From positions 88,102,486 to 88,166,485 of the forward strand of contig NC_079212.1 in NCBI RefSeq assembly GCF_029633865.1: DNA of 64,000 nt. Direction: 5' to 3'. Origin of the DNA: Lampris incognitus (lineage: Eukaryota > Chordata > Actinopteri > Lampriformes > Lampridae). The stretch's first letter is position 1; each line of letters opens with the position of its first letter. Below, piece by piece: positions 33,801-44,424 of the stretch. The notes under the pieces are model-generated. The model saw nothing but the letters and a program-made list of their open reading frames with translations. It was not told where the DNA came from and did no database searches. Position numbers and translations under genes: made by a program.

Positions 33801-36800
33801 ACCACAGATCCTTGTGTTGGTAGGCACTAGCGCCTCCTCTGGTCGGTTGGGGCGCCTGTTCAGGGGGGAGGGGGAACTGCGGGAATAGCGTGATCCTCCC
33901 ACGCGCTATGTCCCCCTGGTGAAACTTGTTACTGTCAGGTGAAAAGCAGGCCCGTAGCCAGAAACATGTTTTGGGGGGGGTCGGGCAACACTGCCGAAAG
34001 CTACCGGTAAATAAAATTCCCACACTGTATACTATAGCCTAATACCCAACCGTACTGTAAATGTCAACGTATTAAAGGCCCATAGATAATCATCAATGCC
34101 TTAATAAATAAAAGTGGGTCTTACCTTATAAAAGCAGGTCCAATCGTCTTTTTTGCCTGCAAAAGATGTCCAGTACCTCTTCCGGCGTCACCACAATGTC
34201 TCTGTGCTCCGAGAGCAATGTCAGTCCATTAAGCCGTCTTTCCGTCATTGTACTGCGCATTTTGTCTTTGATCCTTCCCAGACGGGAAAAACTTCTCTCG
34301 ACATGGGCACTGGTGACAGGAAGCGTGGTCAAAACGCAGAGAAGCTTGAAGAAGCTTGGAAACAACTCACTGTTACAGGCATTTAATGCCTCAATGGCAT
34401 TTCGTGGAACATAAGTTGCATCTTTCCATTTATCCCGCCAGGTGTCAATTTCTGACTTTACAACTTCCAGATGCGGTGACACTTCATCAGGATACAGGTT
34501 GGAGAGCGCTTGAGCTGAGCTGTCATTCAGCATGCTGACCTTAGATGGCAGTAAGGAGCAGAGGTTTGAGATCACATTTCTGTGTTTGCTGAAGCGTTCC
34601 TTCATCTGTGATGAATAAAAGTCAAGCATGACTATGAAAAGCTTTTGCCGGTAGTGATTTTCACAGACCTTCAATGGATCCTCATTGCAGTCCATGCCTC
34701 TTCGTGGTCGAAATTCAACCCCATACTTGGCTGCTTGGGAAGAGGTCTTTTGGAAAATCTGCCTGAACTCCATCTCAGAGTTAGCCCTCATCTCATCTAC
34801 CTGCTTAATAACAGCATCAGCAGCTGAAACGCAACTCACCAAGTCACAATTTTCCTTCTGAAGGAAGGTGGACAGGTGGTAGGTTTTTGCAAGCATCTTC
34901 TCACTCACATTCATGGACAGCATGAATTCTGCATTGTCAATTGAATTAAAGAGCTGAGTGGCTTTGACAGATGTGTCTCCTGTGAAGGTTTCACTGATTT
35001 TCTGCAGGCTGGATCGCACAGGGTCTAAAAGCTCGTTGAATGTAAATATTGCGTCATGGTGTTCGACCCATCTCGTTTCACACAACTTCGTCAGTCGCGT
35101 TTTCTTGCAGTCGGGTAAAAGACGTTCCGTCTCGTGTCGCAGACTGCATGCAGACCGCAAAGCCGAATCATGGAAAAAAGTGCAGATCTCCGAGACAATT
35201 CCAAAGCAATTTCGCACCATTTGTACAGTGCAGCACTTGTTTAGGACCAAATTCAAACTGTGGCTGGCACAGTGCACATAAACTGCTTGCTTGTGCTTCT
35301 CTTTGATTTTAGCTTGGGCACCATGTAAACGGACACTCATGGCAGATGCGCCGTCGTATCCCTGGCCACGTAAAAACTGTAAATCAACGCCCGCATTTGT
35401 CAACTGACTTTCGATTGAATTGGCGATTGCCTCCCCGGTTAACTTCTCGATATCAACAAAGGACAAAAAATCCTCTCTGATGCTATATTGGCTGTCATGC
35501 TGGTTCACGTATCTGACACAGACAGAAAGCTGCTCCCGCCCTGAAACATCTTTCATTTCATCTGCCAACACAGCGAAACACTGCGCGGAGTTTACTTTCT
35601 GCACCAGTTTGTTTGTTATCACATCTCCAATTATGCTGATTATTTCATTTTGTACATCAGGACTGCAGTAGCTAGCATTTGCTGCACATTTACTCAAGTG
35701 TTGTAACAGTACTGTGTCGCCAGATGTAGCCCTAAACCTGAGTAAAGCCCTGAAAATTTCCGTCATTGTGAGTTGGCTCATTCAATGTCACTGGTCCTGA
35801 ATCAATATCACCTCTCAGGGCGAGTTCTTGGCGACCGCAAAAAAAAAACGTTGCAATGATGCTTTTGAGCTTTTCTCTGTTTTCTTGGACTCGCTTTTTT
35901 CTCTCAGAATCTAGCCTCAGTGAAATTGCATCCATTTTATTGTTGAGAACCATTTGGAAATTGTCCGCTTTCAAACATGCATCCTTGTGATATGCCTTTT
36001 GTGCATGGTCTTTGAACGTCTCTAAAGCATGTTTCCAGTCTGAGAAGTGGACATTAATTAGCTTGCCAGCTTTTCTGTGCCCTCCCTTGCCCACATGCTT
36101 GACTGCAAACGCAACACAGTGCTTACAAAAACAACTGTCGGACCTTGTTGAGTATACTAGCCAGCTAAACTGGTCAATCCAATGACGTTGGAAACGTAGT
36201 TTACCTCCTAGTTTTGTAGGGAATGTTTGTCCGATATTGGCCGTCCAGTCCAGTGAGTATATTTCTCTTCTCTGTTCGTCTGATATTTTCCCACCAATAT
36301 AATCCACAAAGTCGTGTGAAAACGTTTCCGAGGTAGAGGACAGCGGGTCTGCTAACTCTGGCTCCGTTTCCGAGGAGGAGGGCAGTGGGTTTGCTAACAC
36401 TTGCTCCGGAAAATCGGTAACGTTAGTGACCAGATCATCTGTAATGTTCTTTTTGTTCTTTTTTGAGTCGGGACACGTTGAAACAAAAAAATCACTGATT
36501 TTACGAATATTAACTTTACTGCTCTTGCCTGATTTACAGGTAGCTTTCGGCGGCTCCATTGCTTTTGAAAAGCAAACTATAGATCGACCATTTAGCTAGC
36601 ATAACCAGTGGCAGATTGCTTAGCTGACTCGTCAGACCCCTGAGCCAATCAAAAGTGTGTGATTTTATTTTACAGGTTTAACGCCTGTCAGTCACGATAG
36701 ATGCAGTGTATGAGTAGGCTAGAGGGGCGGTGACAAATAATCAAAACGATAACTAAATAATTATTGGTGCCATTTCAGACGGGCCGTGGGGTTTCAGACA

Positions 36801-39699
36801 CGAAAACCACCTACCTGGCTACGTGCCTGGTGAAAAGAAGCGGCTGGCGACTCCACATATATCAGAGGAGGCATGTGGTAGTCTGCACCCCTCCCCAGAT
36901 CGGTAGAGGGGGTGGAGCAGTGACCGGGATGGCTCAGAAGAGTGGAGTAATTGACTGGATACAACTTAGGAGAGAAGGGGGGGGGGATAGCTGCAAGAAA
37001 CTTAAAGATGTTATAGGCCACTGAGATAATCATACTAACAATAGGCCGTAATGGCACATCCTGTTTATGTATTTTAGGTAACCCATACAGTCTAGGTGTA
37101 GCATCCCCTGGGTATAATCTCTGGTACAAAATTCTGTCTGTAGCATTGTCCTGTTCTAACAGCTTCAGACAATCTATCAACCTTTTTCTTGTAACCACTG
37201 CCTGGATCTCGTTTCATGGGCTCATAAGTATTTATTTAGCTAAGTAACGTCATACCTTTCTCATGATACTCTCTCTGGTTTAATAAAACAGTGCAGCTAC
37301 CCTTGTCCGCTGCAAAGATGATGTCTTTGTCCTTACTGAGAGTCGTGAATGCATTCCTCTCGTCTTTACTGATGTTGGATGGCGGCACCTTCGCATTGCT
37401 GAGGCAAGCTGAAACTTTCGTTCACAGTTGCGCCGCTCCCGGAATTCAGCCCCCTAGCAAGGATGTCTTTCTCTGCCTTGGGTGAGTTCAGGAATCAGGA
37501 ACACTTTATTTGTCATTATTTGTCTGTAGGACAGATTCTTATCCACTTGTCCATAGCGTCGGCATGTGTTTGGTGTCCGTCTGTCTGTCTGCCGATGTCT
37601 CGAATGCAGCAGGTAGGTCAAACTTCTTTTGCTGCCTGGTTTTCAATTTTCCATGTTGTGCTAGATGAGCTTTCTCCGTGAACTCAATCACATGTCTGAA
37701 AGCGGTCTCATCTAGATGCGACGTGAGTCTCTGTTGGATCTGCTTGTCTTTGGCTTTCAAAACTAATTTTACCATCGACGAAAGGTCGATGGTAAAATTA
37801 GTTTGTCTCACCCGTTCGTTCAACAGCTGGCTCTGTGCCTTCTGGAGGATCTGGTTAGCTCGGTGGCCCTTGATCGAAGACTTCATTTGCACGCTCTTAG
37901 GTGTAATCCTGCTGTGTCTGCATCTGAGACTGAATCTCAGGTGGTTCCTGCAGTCTGCCATCCTACGCGCCGTTTGCTTGTACTCATGTACCAGTTTAAG
38001 GCAATCCTCGCTGAAATGCGACAAAATGTCTTTATGCATGCTTCTTATACAGCTGTGCTGTTTGGAAGGTTGGGGGATGCCTGCAGTCATTTCTCGCAAT
38101 AAACTTTATGTCCAGATGAACTTTTTCAGCTTTCTGCAAGTAGGTAATAATTGACCTGTTCACAAATATCGATTCATTTATAGATGTGAACTACATTTAG
38201 GACTGTATAAGTAGTGGAGAGTCACACCACTTGTTTGAACCAGTTGAATATTGAAATTGATAAATCTGAGAATTTTCTTTGCACATGTCTCTCTCCCAAC
38301 GATAACTGTTTTTGTCCTGTAGGCACTGTTTCACCAACAACTATTCAGTGATTGAGCCATTCTTGATGGAGTTTCCCAATTTGTTTGTGGGCTTCACAGC
38401 CCTGATCACGTACTATAGAGCTAAAGAGGCCCGAGATGCTGTCTGCAAGATCCCTCTCAATCGCATCGTGTTGGAGACAGATGCCCCATATTTTCTTCCA
38501 AGACAAGTACGGTGCAAATACATTCACGGTCATGTGTGATCAGACTCCAGCATTAGCATACTCAAGAACATAATTTGGATTCTGACTTTTTCCTCACACA
38601 ACTTCTCACACATTTATCTGTGGAAATCGACAAAATATATATCAAGGTATCATCTTTGATTCAGAGTGGAAAATTAGCGCCTGCTGGCAGCCAAATGATG
38701 GTGGACTTTGGCTGTGGGGTTCCATGTCGAGCGGTGAAAACATGGACAACTTTACAGCGCTGTACATTTCATACCTACACTATGCTTTACTTTTGATACT
38801 GTTGATACCACGCTGTGCGACTTCCGGGTGAAAGATTGCCACAGCAACTATGGCTCATGCACAGAACGCCTAGGCCAGTTTGGGGCCGATTGAAGCGTAT
38901 ACATGTCAGAGTAAATCGGTCCCCAACCGCGTTATCTAGGTGTGTTAGTCTGACTTCAAGAAATTCGATTTAGTATGATTTCAGTCAGATTAACACATTA
39001 ACATGTATTTTAAAAGTCCAGTTTGAGTTGGACTAACACAATAAATCGACTTTTTCTAACATGTAAACGTACCGAGTGACCCGTGGAGTCCATAAATGAT
39101 GTTGTCAAGTACAGTATCAAGCGATGGGATTGCTTTAGATAGAAAAATATCGAGAAATATATCAAGTTTAGGTAATGTTAACCACCTGCTAGCCATGTTA
39201 TAGCCAACAAACAACTGCTTATGTTGCACCAGTTACTCCAAGATAAAAGAGTAGATGTCTTCCCAATAATCAGGGCCCATTCTAGTATCAGACCTTTGGG
39301 GGGGGCTCAGCCCTTAATGAGAATGTGACATGCATACAGTGCCTTGCAAAAGTGTTCAACCCCACTGCTAAATCACTCATTTCATTGGATAACAGTACAT
39401 CAGGAAGGCCATATCTTACTCAATCCAGCTCTGTATTTTGATTCTCGGGCTCCACTAGAGTAGCTTTGCATGGTTCCAAATTGGGGTAATGCCAGTCTGG
39501 ACCTTAGCCTTGTAACCCCTATCTGACATGCTCATCCTCCCTCGCTGTGTTTCTCTAGGTTGGTAAACATGTGTGTCCATTTGCTCACCCTGGAATGGGC
39601 ATCCACACCCTGAGGGAGATTAGTCTGCTGAAAGGAGAGGACATAGCCACCGTGTTGACCACCATCCGAAGCAACACCACCCAGCTCTATGGCTTGTGA
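27826..39699 (+). CDS. tatdn2: TatD DNase domain-containing protein 2, 6 coding exons
   Basis: TatD-family metal-dependent nuclease; the human protein is reported to act on RNA and R-loops. Coding exons are 27826-28128, 28322-28714, 28835-29545, 29719-29846, 38323-38506 and 39559-39699, with GT..AG limits and a continuous frame, giving 619 residues. The first about 350 residues are Ser/Lys-rich, low complexity and probably disordered. The catalytic domain has DTHCHLD (His356 and His358), GEIGLDY (Glu451), HCRD (His488), HCF (His513) and [10 protein letters not shown] (Asp565), so all expected metal ligands are present. The start is the first ATG after a good acceptor at 27815, with non-coding exon(s) upstream. 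Intron 4 (29847-38322, 8.5 kb) is full of transposons. The gene is convergent with ghrl, as TATDN2 and GHRL are in human. Confidence 0.95.
29847..30990. other. Start of tatdn2 intron 4, AT-rich
   Basis: No coding similarity or clear repeat was recognised in this part of the intron. Confidence 0.4.
30990..31830 (-). mobile_element. Gypsy pol fragment of a different lineage
   Basis: Minus-strand pieces read [18 protein letters not shown] (end of reverse transcriptase, about 31790), [15 protein letters not shown] (RNase H, about 31590) and ADPLSRLL followed by a connection region (about 31270). It has lost frame between the pieces and no LTRs are visible. The motifs differ from the other two Gypsy copies and resemble Mag-type elements. 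Confidence 0.75.
31831..32460. other. Intronic gap
   Basis: Poly-T near 32172-32188. Otherwise nothing recognised. Confidence 0.4.
32462..32605 (-). repeat. SINE tail fragment
   Basis: (CATT)n followed by GGAGCCTATCCCAGTAGTCATTG and GGGGAGACACC, the 3' part of the SINE at 44838-45209 in the same orientation as that copy reads. Confidence 0.7.
32612..33365 (+). mobile_element. L1-like LINE reverse-transcriptase fragment
   Basis: It begins in the RT motif RGTRQGC and continues, with frameshifts, through YLGVNLPKG and [20 protein letters not shown], the end of the RT region typical of L1-type elements. It lacks 5' and 3' ends. Confidence 0.75.
33430..33822 (-). mobile_element. tRNA-derived SINE (second family), minus copy
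   Basis: Reverse complement of the 40630-41062 copy, from the poly-C/T end to the tRNA-like head (GGGGACTCGAACC, B box). It abuts a plus-strand partial copy at 33823 head to head. Confidence 0.8.
33947..36829 (-). mobile_element. Complete hAT transposon inserted in a SINE
   Basis: The 2883-bp element has inverted ends CAGGCCCGTAGCCAG and, on the other strand, CAGGCACGTAGCCAG, and a perfect 8-bp target duplication GTGAAAAG (33939-33946 and 36830-36837). It encodes a transposase on the minus strand with one frameshift. It lies in intron 4 of tatdn2, antisense to the gene. Confidence 0.93.
34126..36559 (-). pseudogene. hAT transposase with TTF-type zinc finger, one frameshift
   Basis: The first frame (36559 to 35732) starts [10 protein letters not shown] and has a Lys/Ser-rich N-terminus. 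A TTF-type zinc-finger region follows ([22 protein letters not shown], then [21 protein letters not shown]). The second frame (35781 to 34126) carries [11 protein letters not shown], a DUF4371-like core with ADEMKDVSG and GYDGAS, and the C-terminal hAT dimerisation region ([22 protein letters not shown]). In length and order it matches the fish ZMYM1-like/TTF-hAT transposases. Similarity jumps frame at a CCC run at 35748-35750, where one extra base would explain the break. Everything else is open, so the copy decayed only recently. The flanking target duplication shows it is a transposon copy and not a host gene. Confidence 0.85.
36987..38110 (-). mobile_element. Penelope-like element fragment
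   Basis: On the minus strand an upstream domain ([19 protein letters not shown], 38099 to 37539) is followed, in another frame, by [11 protein letters not shown] and PLRPIVSMI (about 37100-37030), the RT motif of Penelope-like elements. It ends at the SINE near 36986, so most of the RT and any endonuclease are missing. A perfect hairpin lies at 37760-37804. Confidence 0.8.
37760..37804. repeat. Perfect 20-bp inverted repeat with 5-nt loop
   Basis: AAACTAATTTTACCATCGAC is followed by GAAAG and then its exact reverse complement. It lies in the coding part of the Penelope-like fragment. Confidence 0.9.
38507..39558. other. tatdn2 intron 5 with decayed repeats
   Basis: An imperfect palindromic MITE-like sequence lies at about 38880-39075 (TACATGT.AGA ends, GTGTTAGTC inside). 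A Tc1-type terminus (CAGTGCCTTGCAAAAGTG) is near 39338. Neither has a clear partner end. Confidence 0.4.
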
Positions 39700-39914
39700 T
39701 CAAGCAGAATGATTGTCAGGACCTGTAGGGCCATCATATACCAAATGACTTGATTACTCATGAATCCATTAAACATGTATTTCTGACCTAAATCTGTTAG
39801 TTTGAGCATGAGGGGTAATATTAGATGGATACTTATATTCAAAAAAAAAATGCATTGAGGCTTAGAGCTGGCGTTGCAAACATAATGTTGAGTCACTTTT
39901 CTAAAAGACCAACG
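39700..39914 (+). other. tatdn2: tatdn2 3'UTR with candidate poly(A) signal
   Basis: ATTAAA at 39768-39773 lies about 70 bases after the stop codon. Assignment as the signal is inferred. Confidence 0.4.
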
Positions 39915-40092
39915 GTTTTTATTTTTTGCCGTTCTTACCTTTATTATTACCTTTATTGGATGGTGATAGGAGCGAGAGAGACAGGAAAGGCAGGGGAGAG
40001 AGAGGAGATGACATGCAACAAAGGGGCCGGATTCGAACCGAGGCCGCTGCGGTAGGTCCTCAATGGTAGGCGCTCCACCGGGGCACCCCCTG
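39915..40092 (-). mobile_element. tRNA-derived SINE (third family)
   Basis: On the minus strand the head reads GGTGCCCCGGTGGAGCGCC with B box GGTTCGAATCC. A body with CATGTCATCTCCTCTC and CCAATAAAGGTAATAA follows. Confidence 0.7.
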
Positions 40093-40629
40093 TCGCTGTT
40101 GTATTTTCTAGTAAACGTGTCGATGTTTTGATTTGCTGTGTTGCTCAGCGATCTCATTGAGCTGTTTTGTGTTGAGTCCTGTAATTCTGGTCCCTCACTG
40201 TTGAACTGTGTTATGCAGCAGTTTTCATGTTCATTTAGAATATATCCTCTACCATTTTCACCCATTAGACTTTATACTGCAGTCTGCTTTGTCTGTACCA
40301 TTTCTGATTGTCGAAGAGGTTCTTAAGATAAACTGGATTAGGAGAGATGGTTCTTGACTTTCAGGGAAGTTGCTTGACCGTATGTTAAGTGCTGCATAGA
40401 CTATATGTACTTTTTAACTCACGATCACATAGTAATACAAGAAAAAGTATAGGTTACCTCCCCAGTAATGTCTGTGACTCAGGTCCATTACGTTGCTTTC
40501 GTGTAAACGAGTGCTCTCATTTTAGTACTTTCATGTCCTTATAAATTCTCGTAGTAAATTAAATGGTTGTGCCTCAGCAGGCACCTCTGATAAAACCTTG
40601 CAAGGGAGAGGGGACAAAATACTTCAGTA
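40093..40629. other. Gap without recognised feature
   Basis: No exon or repeat recognised. Confidence 0.4.
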
Positions 40630-41062
40630 GGGTGTCTGGGTGGGGTGGCAGTCATTCTGTTGCCTACCAACACGGGGATCGGTGGTTCAAGTCCCCGTGT
40701 TGCCTCCGGCTTGGTCGGGCATCCCGACAGACACAATTGGCCGTGTCTGTGGGTGGGAAGCCGGATGTGGGTGTGTGTCCTGCTCGCTGCACTAGCGCCT
40801 CCTCTGGTCGGTTGGGGCACCTGTTCGGGGGGGGCTGGGGGGAATAGCGTGATCCTCCCATGCACTACGCCCCCCTGGTGAAACTCCTCACTGTCAGGTG
40901 AAAAGAAGCGGCTGGCGACTCCACATGTATTGGAGGAGGCATGTGGTAATCTGCAGCCCTCCCTGGATTGGCAGAGGGGGTGGAGTAGCGACCGGGACAG
41001 CTCGGAAGAGTGGGGTAATCGGCCGGATACAATCGGGGAGGAAGGGGGGGGGGAATCCAGTA
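40630..41062 (+). mobile_element. tRNA-derived SINE (second family), full-length copy
   Basis: The head has a B box (GGTTCAAGTCCCC) within CCAACACGGGGATC, then CTAGCGCCTCCTCTGG, GAAGCGGCTGGCGACTCC and a final G tract. Same family as 33430 and 33823. Confidence 0.8.
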
Positions 41063-41540
41063 GCGCTTGTCACAAGGAAACTAATCGAAGCCCTTTTTCT
41101 GAAGTAGATTTTTAACTTGAAAGTAGGTCATAGCAAAGCAAGCCCCAGCTTTTTCTCCACTTAAGGGTGCAGTCATGAAAGTAGTACTAGTGCAAGTACA
41201 TTAGACCTTAACCCTCAATTACATCCTAATTTTCATGTACTCTACCTGATCTAGTTCCCCAGATATGAACAGGAAGCCGGGGTTGTTCTTGAAACTGGTA
41301 ATTCAATGTTCATGCCACAAATAAAAATAAATAAATTTCAGTGTTTCCAAAATTAAGTCATAGGGAAATAAACGTCACTATACAGCTCTAAGTGAGCAAA
41401 AGTAAGTTCTGAAATGTACGAGACCAACATCTGAAGAGTCTGGCAAAGGTTTTTACTGTTTTGATTATCACTGTCCAAAGCAAATGGGATACAGAAACAG
41501 TTTGATGGTTGGAAAATGTTCTTGAGGCATCCAAAGTCGG
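41063..41540 (-). other. Region after the ghrl stop codon
   Basis: Probably contains the ghrl 3'UTR. No clear minus-strand AATAAA was found, and no repeats were recognised. Confidence 0.4.
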
Positions 41541-43708
41541 TCAGTCTGAAACAGAGCCATAACATTAAACAAGTAAAATAGTTTTCTAGTATTGCAAGTT
41601 CATTCTACTTTGTCTAGTGACTAAACTAGAGGTGAATCGATACCAACCAGAACAAAGTAGTAAAACTAGGAAAACGAGCACCTGTTGCAGTATTTCCCAG
41701 GAGGTGCTGCAGGATTTTCTGCAATACTTGTCCGTACTCCTCAAACTCGTCCTCTGTCAGGGCGATGCCTGTTCCAAAGGGAGCGCTGACCTGCTGAAGA
41801 GAACATATGAGAACGTGGAGAACATGTGGGAGACTGTGGTGGAGAACATAGGAGAATGTGGTGGAGAGCATAGGAGAATGTGGCGGAGAACATGGTGGAG
41901 AACATAGGAGAACGTGGTGGAGAAAATATGAGAACGTGGGAGAATGTGGTGGAGAACATAAGAGAACGTGGTGGAGAAAATAGAACGTGGGAGAATGTGG
42001 TGGAGAACATAAGAGAATGTGGTGGAGAAAATAGAACGTGGGAGAATGTGGTGGAGAACATAGAACGTGGTGGAGAATGTGGAGAACATAAGAGAACGTG
42101 GTGGAGAAAATGGGAGAATGTGGTGGAGAACATAAGAGAATGTGGTGGAGAACATAGGAGAACGTGGTGGAGAACGTGGCGGAGAACGGGAACGTGTCAT
42201 AAGGCTGAAGGGGGATGACGGGTGGACCGGAGCCTGAAGTGTGACTTCCACCCACCGTGACATCATTATCTTCCCCAGGTTGGACATACTCTTCGAAGGC
42301 TTGGCGTCCAGCTCGGGATGGCTTCCCCTTACCCTGAGGGAAACGGGACAAAGCATGTCATGCCTGCGACCACCCGCACTTCACATGGGGGGTGTAGTTG
42401 GACTGTGCGTGGGGAGATTTCCACGTATCTCAGCGCCTTTGTGAGGTGTGAAATGCAGTCGCTTGAGTTTTTAATAAAAGGGCGAATCCATTCTGTCACA
42501 TCAAACCAAATAGTTAAGTCTTAAAATCTCTGGTAAATGACATTAACAGTGGCAAGAAAATCACACAAACTAAATGTGACATCCAGACCGTTGTCTAGAG
42601 TCTAGCGTGGAATGTATCAGGGTGAAACACTGACACGTGATTTGAGAAAAACACGTGCGAACATTTCATCAAAAGTCAAAACAAAATGTAGTTATTGCAA
42701 TATAAATCACTCTTATACTTCTGTTGCGGATGACGTTGTGATCTGTAGTGAGAGTAGGGTGCAGGTGGAGGAGAGCCTGGAGAGGTGGAGGTATGCACTG
42801 GAGAGAAGAGGAATGAAAGTCAGTAGGAGCAAGAGGGAATACCTATGCGTGAATGAGAGGGAGGACAGTGGGATGGTGAGAAATACTTGGGGTCAACTGT
42901 CCAAAGTAACGGGGAGTTCAGGAGAGAGGAGAAGAAGAGAGTGCAGGCAGGGTGGAGTGGGTGGAGAAGAGTGTCAGGAGTGATTTGTGACAGAAGGGTA
43001 CCAGCAAGAGTTAAAGGGAAGGTTTACAAGATGGTTGTGAGACCAGCTATGTTGTATGGTTTGGAGACAGTGGCACTGATGAAAAGACAGGAGGTGGAGC
43101 TGGAGGTGGCAGAGTTGAAGATGATAAGATTTTCACTGGCAGTGATGAAGAAGTACAGGAAAACCTGATTCTGAATCAAAGGAGAAAGAAGTGTGTGAAT
43201 CCTTGCAGACAGAGAGAGAGAGAGAGAGGGAGGAAGAGACAGTGAGAGAGGGAGAGAGGAAGAAAGAGGGAGGGAAGGAGAGGATGAGAGGGAAAGGAAG
43301 AGGGAGGGAGGAAAAAGGGTGAGGGTGAGGAAGAGAAAGGGAGAGAGAAGGAGGGAGAGCTGATCAAGTGTTGTTCTATGTTTCTGCCAGATCTATGTAT
43401 TCCTTTTTTTGTTTTTGGTTTTGTTTTGTTTAGTACTCTGTTGACCTGTTTTGCTTTGGCAACATTGTAATTAATACAGTCATGCAAATAAAGCATCATT
43501 GAAATGGAATTGGATTGAGAGAGAGGGACTGAGATGAAGAGGGAAGAGAGAGAGAGAGAGAGAGAAGGAGGGTTGAAGAAAAGCGGCCTCTTACTTGTGG
43601 TTTGTGAGCAGGGCTGAGGAAGCTGGAGCCTCCTTTGACCAGCTCCCAGCACAGGGCCACACAGCAGAGCAGCAGGAGCACCTGCACCGTGGTTCTCTGC
43701 ACCGGCAT
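41541..43708 (-). CDS. ghrl: Preproghrelin (ghrelin/obestatin prepropeptide), 4 coding exons
   Basis: Ghrelin is an acylated stomach peptide that stimulates growth-hormone release and feeding through GHSR. Minus-strand coding exons are 43708-43595, 42333-42256, 41790-41682 and 41545-41541, with AG/GT junctions and a 101-residue product. Exon 1 encodes a hydrophobic signal peptide ([18 protein letters not shown]) and the start of the mature hormone, [12 protein letters not shown], with Ser3, the octanoylation site, conserved. Exon 2 continues [10 protein letters not shown]. The Gly-Arg gives a C-terminally amidated 20-residue hormone, as in other teleosts. Exon 3 has [20 protein letters not shown] ... 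LQKILQHLL, the conserved C-peptide. The last exon adds only part of one codon and the stop. An acceptor ends at 43728, so a non-coding exon lies upstream. The intron between exons 2 and 3 is open in frame. Position next to tatdn2 matches human. Confidence 0.93.
41793..42190. repeat. GT/GA-rich minisatellite in ghrl intron 2
   Basis: Variants of GAGAACGTGGTGGAGAACAT and GGGAGAATGTGGTGGAGAA repeat throughout, so the strand opposite to ghrl is purine-rich. It occupies nearly the whole 465-bp intron and has no stop in the ghrl frame. Confidence 0.9.
42710..43170 (+). mobile_element. RTE-like LINE reverse-transcriptase fragment
   Basis: Plus-strand pieces read [29 protein letters not shown], then in another frame [22 protein letters not shown] and [12 protein letters not shown]. 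These are the end of an RT domain of a fish RTE/Rex3-type LINE, with an internal deletion near 42880. It lies in ghrl intron 1, antisense. Confidence 0.75.
43207..43380 (+). repeat. GA-rich low-complexity tract
   Basis: Almost pure purine (GAGAGAGAGAGGGAGG-type) over about 170 bases in ghrl intron 1. Confidence 0.85.
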
Positions 43709-43747
43709 GATGCAGCGTGAAGGAAACCTGTTGCACAAAAAAAGAAA

Positions 43748-43880
43748 AAGTTCATCCATCCATTATCCAAACTGCTTATCCTGCTCAGGGTCGTGGACAT
43801 GCCGGAGCCTATCCCAGCAGCCATTGGGCGGCAAGCGGGGAGACACCTTTGACAGGCTGCCAGGCCATCACAGGCCAACA
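43748..43880 (-). repeat. SINE tail fragment
   Basis: The stretch CATCCATTATCCAAACTGC ... GGAGCCTATCCCAGC ... GGGGAGACACC matches the 3' part of the 44838-45209 SINE. Confidence 0.7.
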
Positions 43881-44424
43881 CAGGGCTAGCTAGCTAGGGT
43901 GTGTAGGGTGTAAATATGATCTGTAGTGCGGTGGTTTGGTAGGAAGCCAATCTGACTCTTGCTCAAGACACTGACCCCAATAACTACCGAGGCATCTGTG
44001 TGAGCAGAAACCTGGGGCAGGTTTTCTGCTGCATCCTTACCGCCTTCCTTACCGAAAAGAAGTGACAGTTAAAATGCCCTAAAGTTTAGACCTGCTGATC
44101 TTAAATCGCCATTTTTTTTAGCAGTTTAATCTCCATCTGGTGCATACAGAACAACAACAATAAGCAAAAGGATGAACTGGGGTAAAATGAATACCCCGAG
44201 CAATCTGACCGATACGACCTCTATCTGGGGCGCTATTAGACAGTTAAAGCGTAGGCTAAAATTCATACAGTTGGTTTGCATGTTTGACTTCCAATTCATC
44301 AGCTATGTTTCGGAATCCTACCCATAAATTGGCTGACTTTGTTGTGGAGGTGTAGCCTCTCACTATGAATGGCCCAGTAGCCACATACTCCGAGGGCTAC
44401 AACAGATGATAGTAAGTTCATCAA
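43881..44424. other. Gap upstream of ghrl
   Basis: Presumably contains upstream exon or promoter sequence of ghrl, but nothing specific could be recognised. Confidence 0.35.

Larger units (their letters stand above)
33823..36986 (+). mobile_element. tRNA-derived SINE, plus copy, split by a hAT transposon
   Basis: Body sequence from CTAGCGCCTCCTCTGG at 33823 runs to 33946, then resumes at 36830 (GTGAAAAGAAGCGGCTGGCG) and ends near 36986 with a G tract. The missing interior is the hAT element. Its tRNA-like head is absent. Confidence 0.85.

Noticed and set aside
34126-36559. Host ZMYM1-like gene in tatdn2 intron 4
   Set aside because: Inverted ends and a perfect 8-bp duplication within a SINE show it is a hAT transposon copy, and the frame is broken.
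41741-42133. Overlapping open frames (130 and 199 codons) of His/Ser/Phe-rich repeats
   Set aside because: These are the same minisatellite of ghrl intron 2 read in different frames, with no independent gene evidence.
42612-42983. Possible host gene on the plus strand in ghrl intron 1
   Set aside because: The motifs are those of an RTE-type LINE reverse transcriptase with a deletion, not a host protein.
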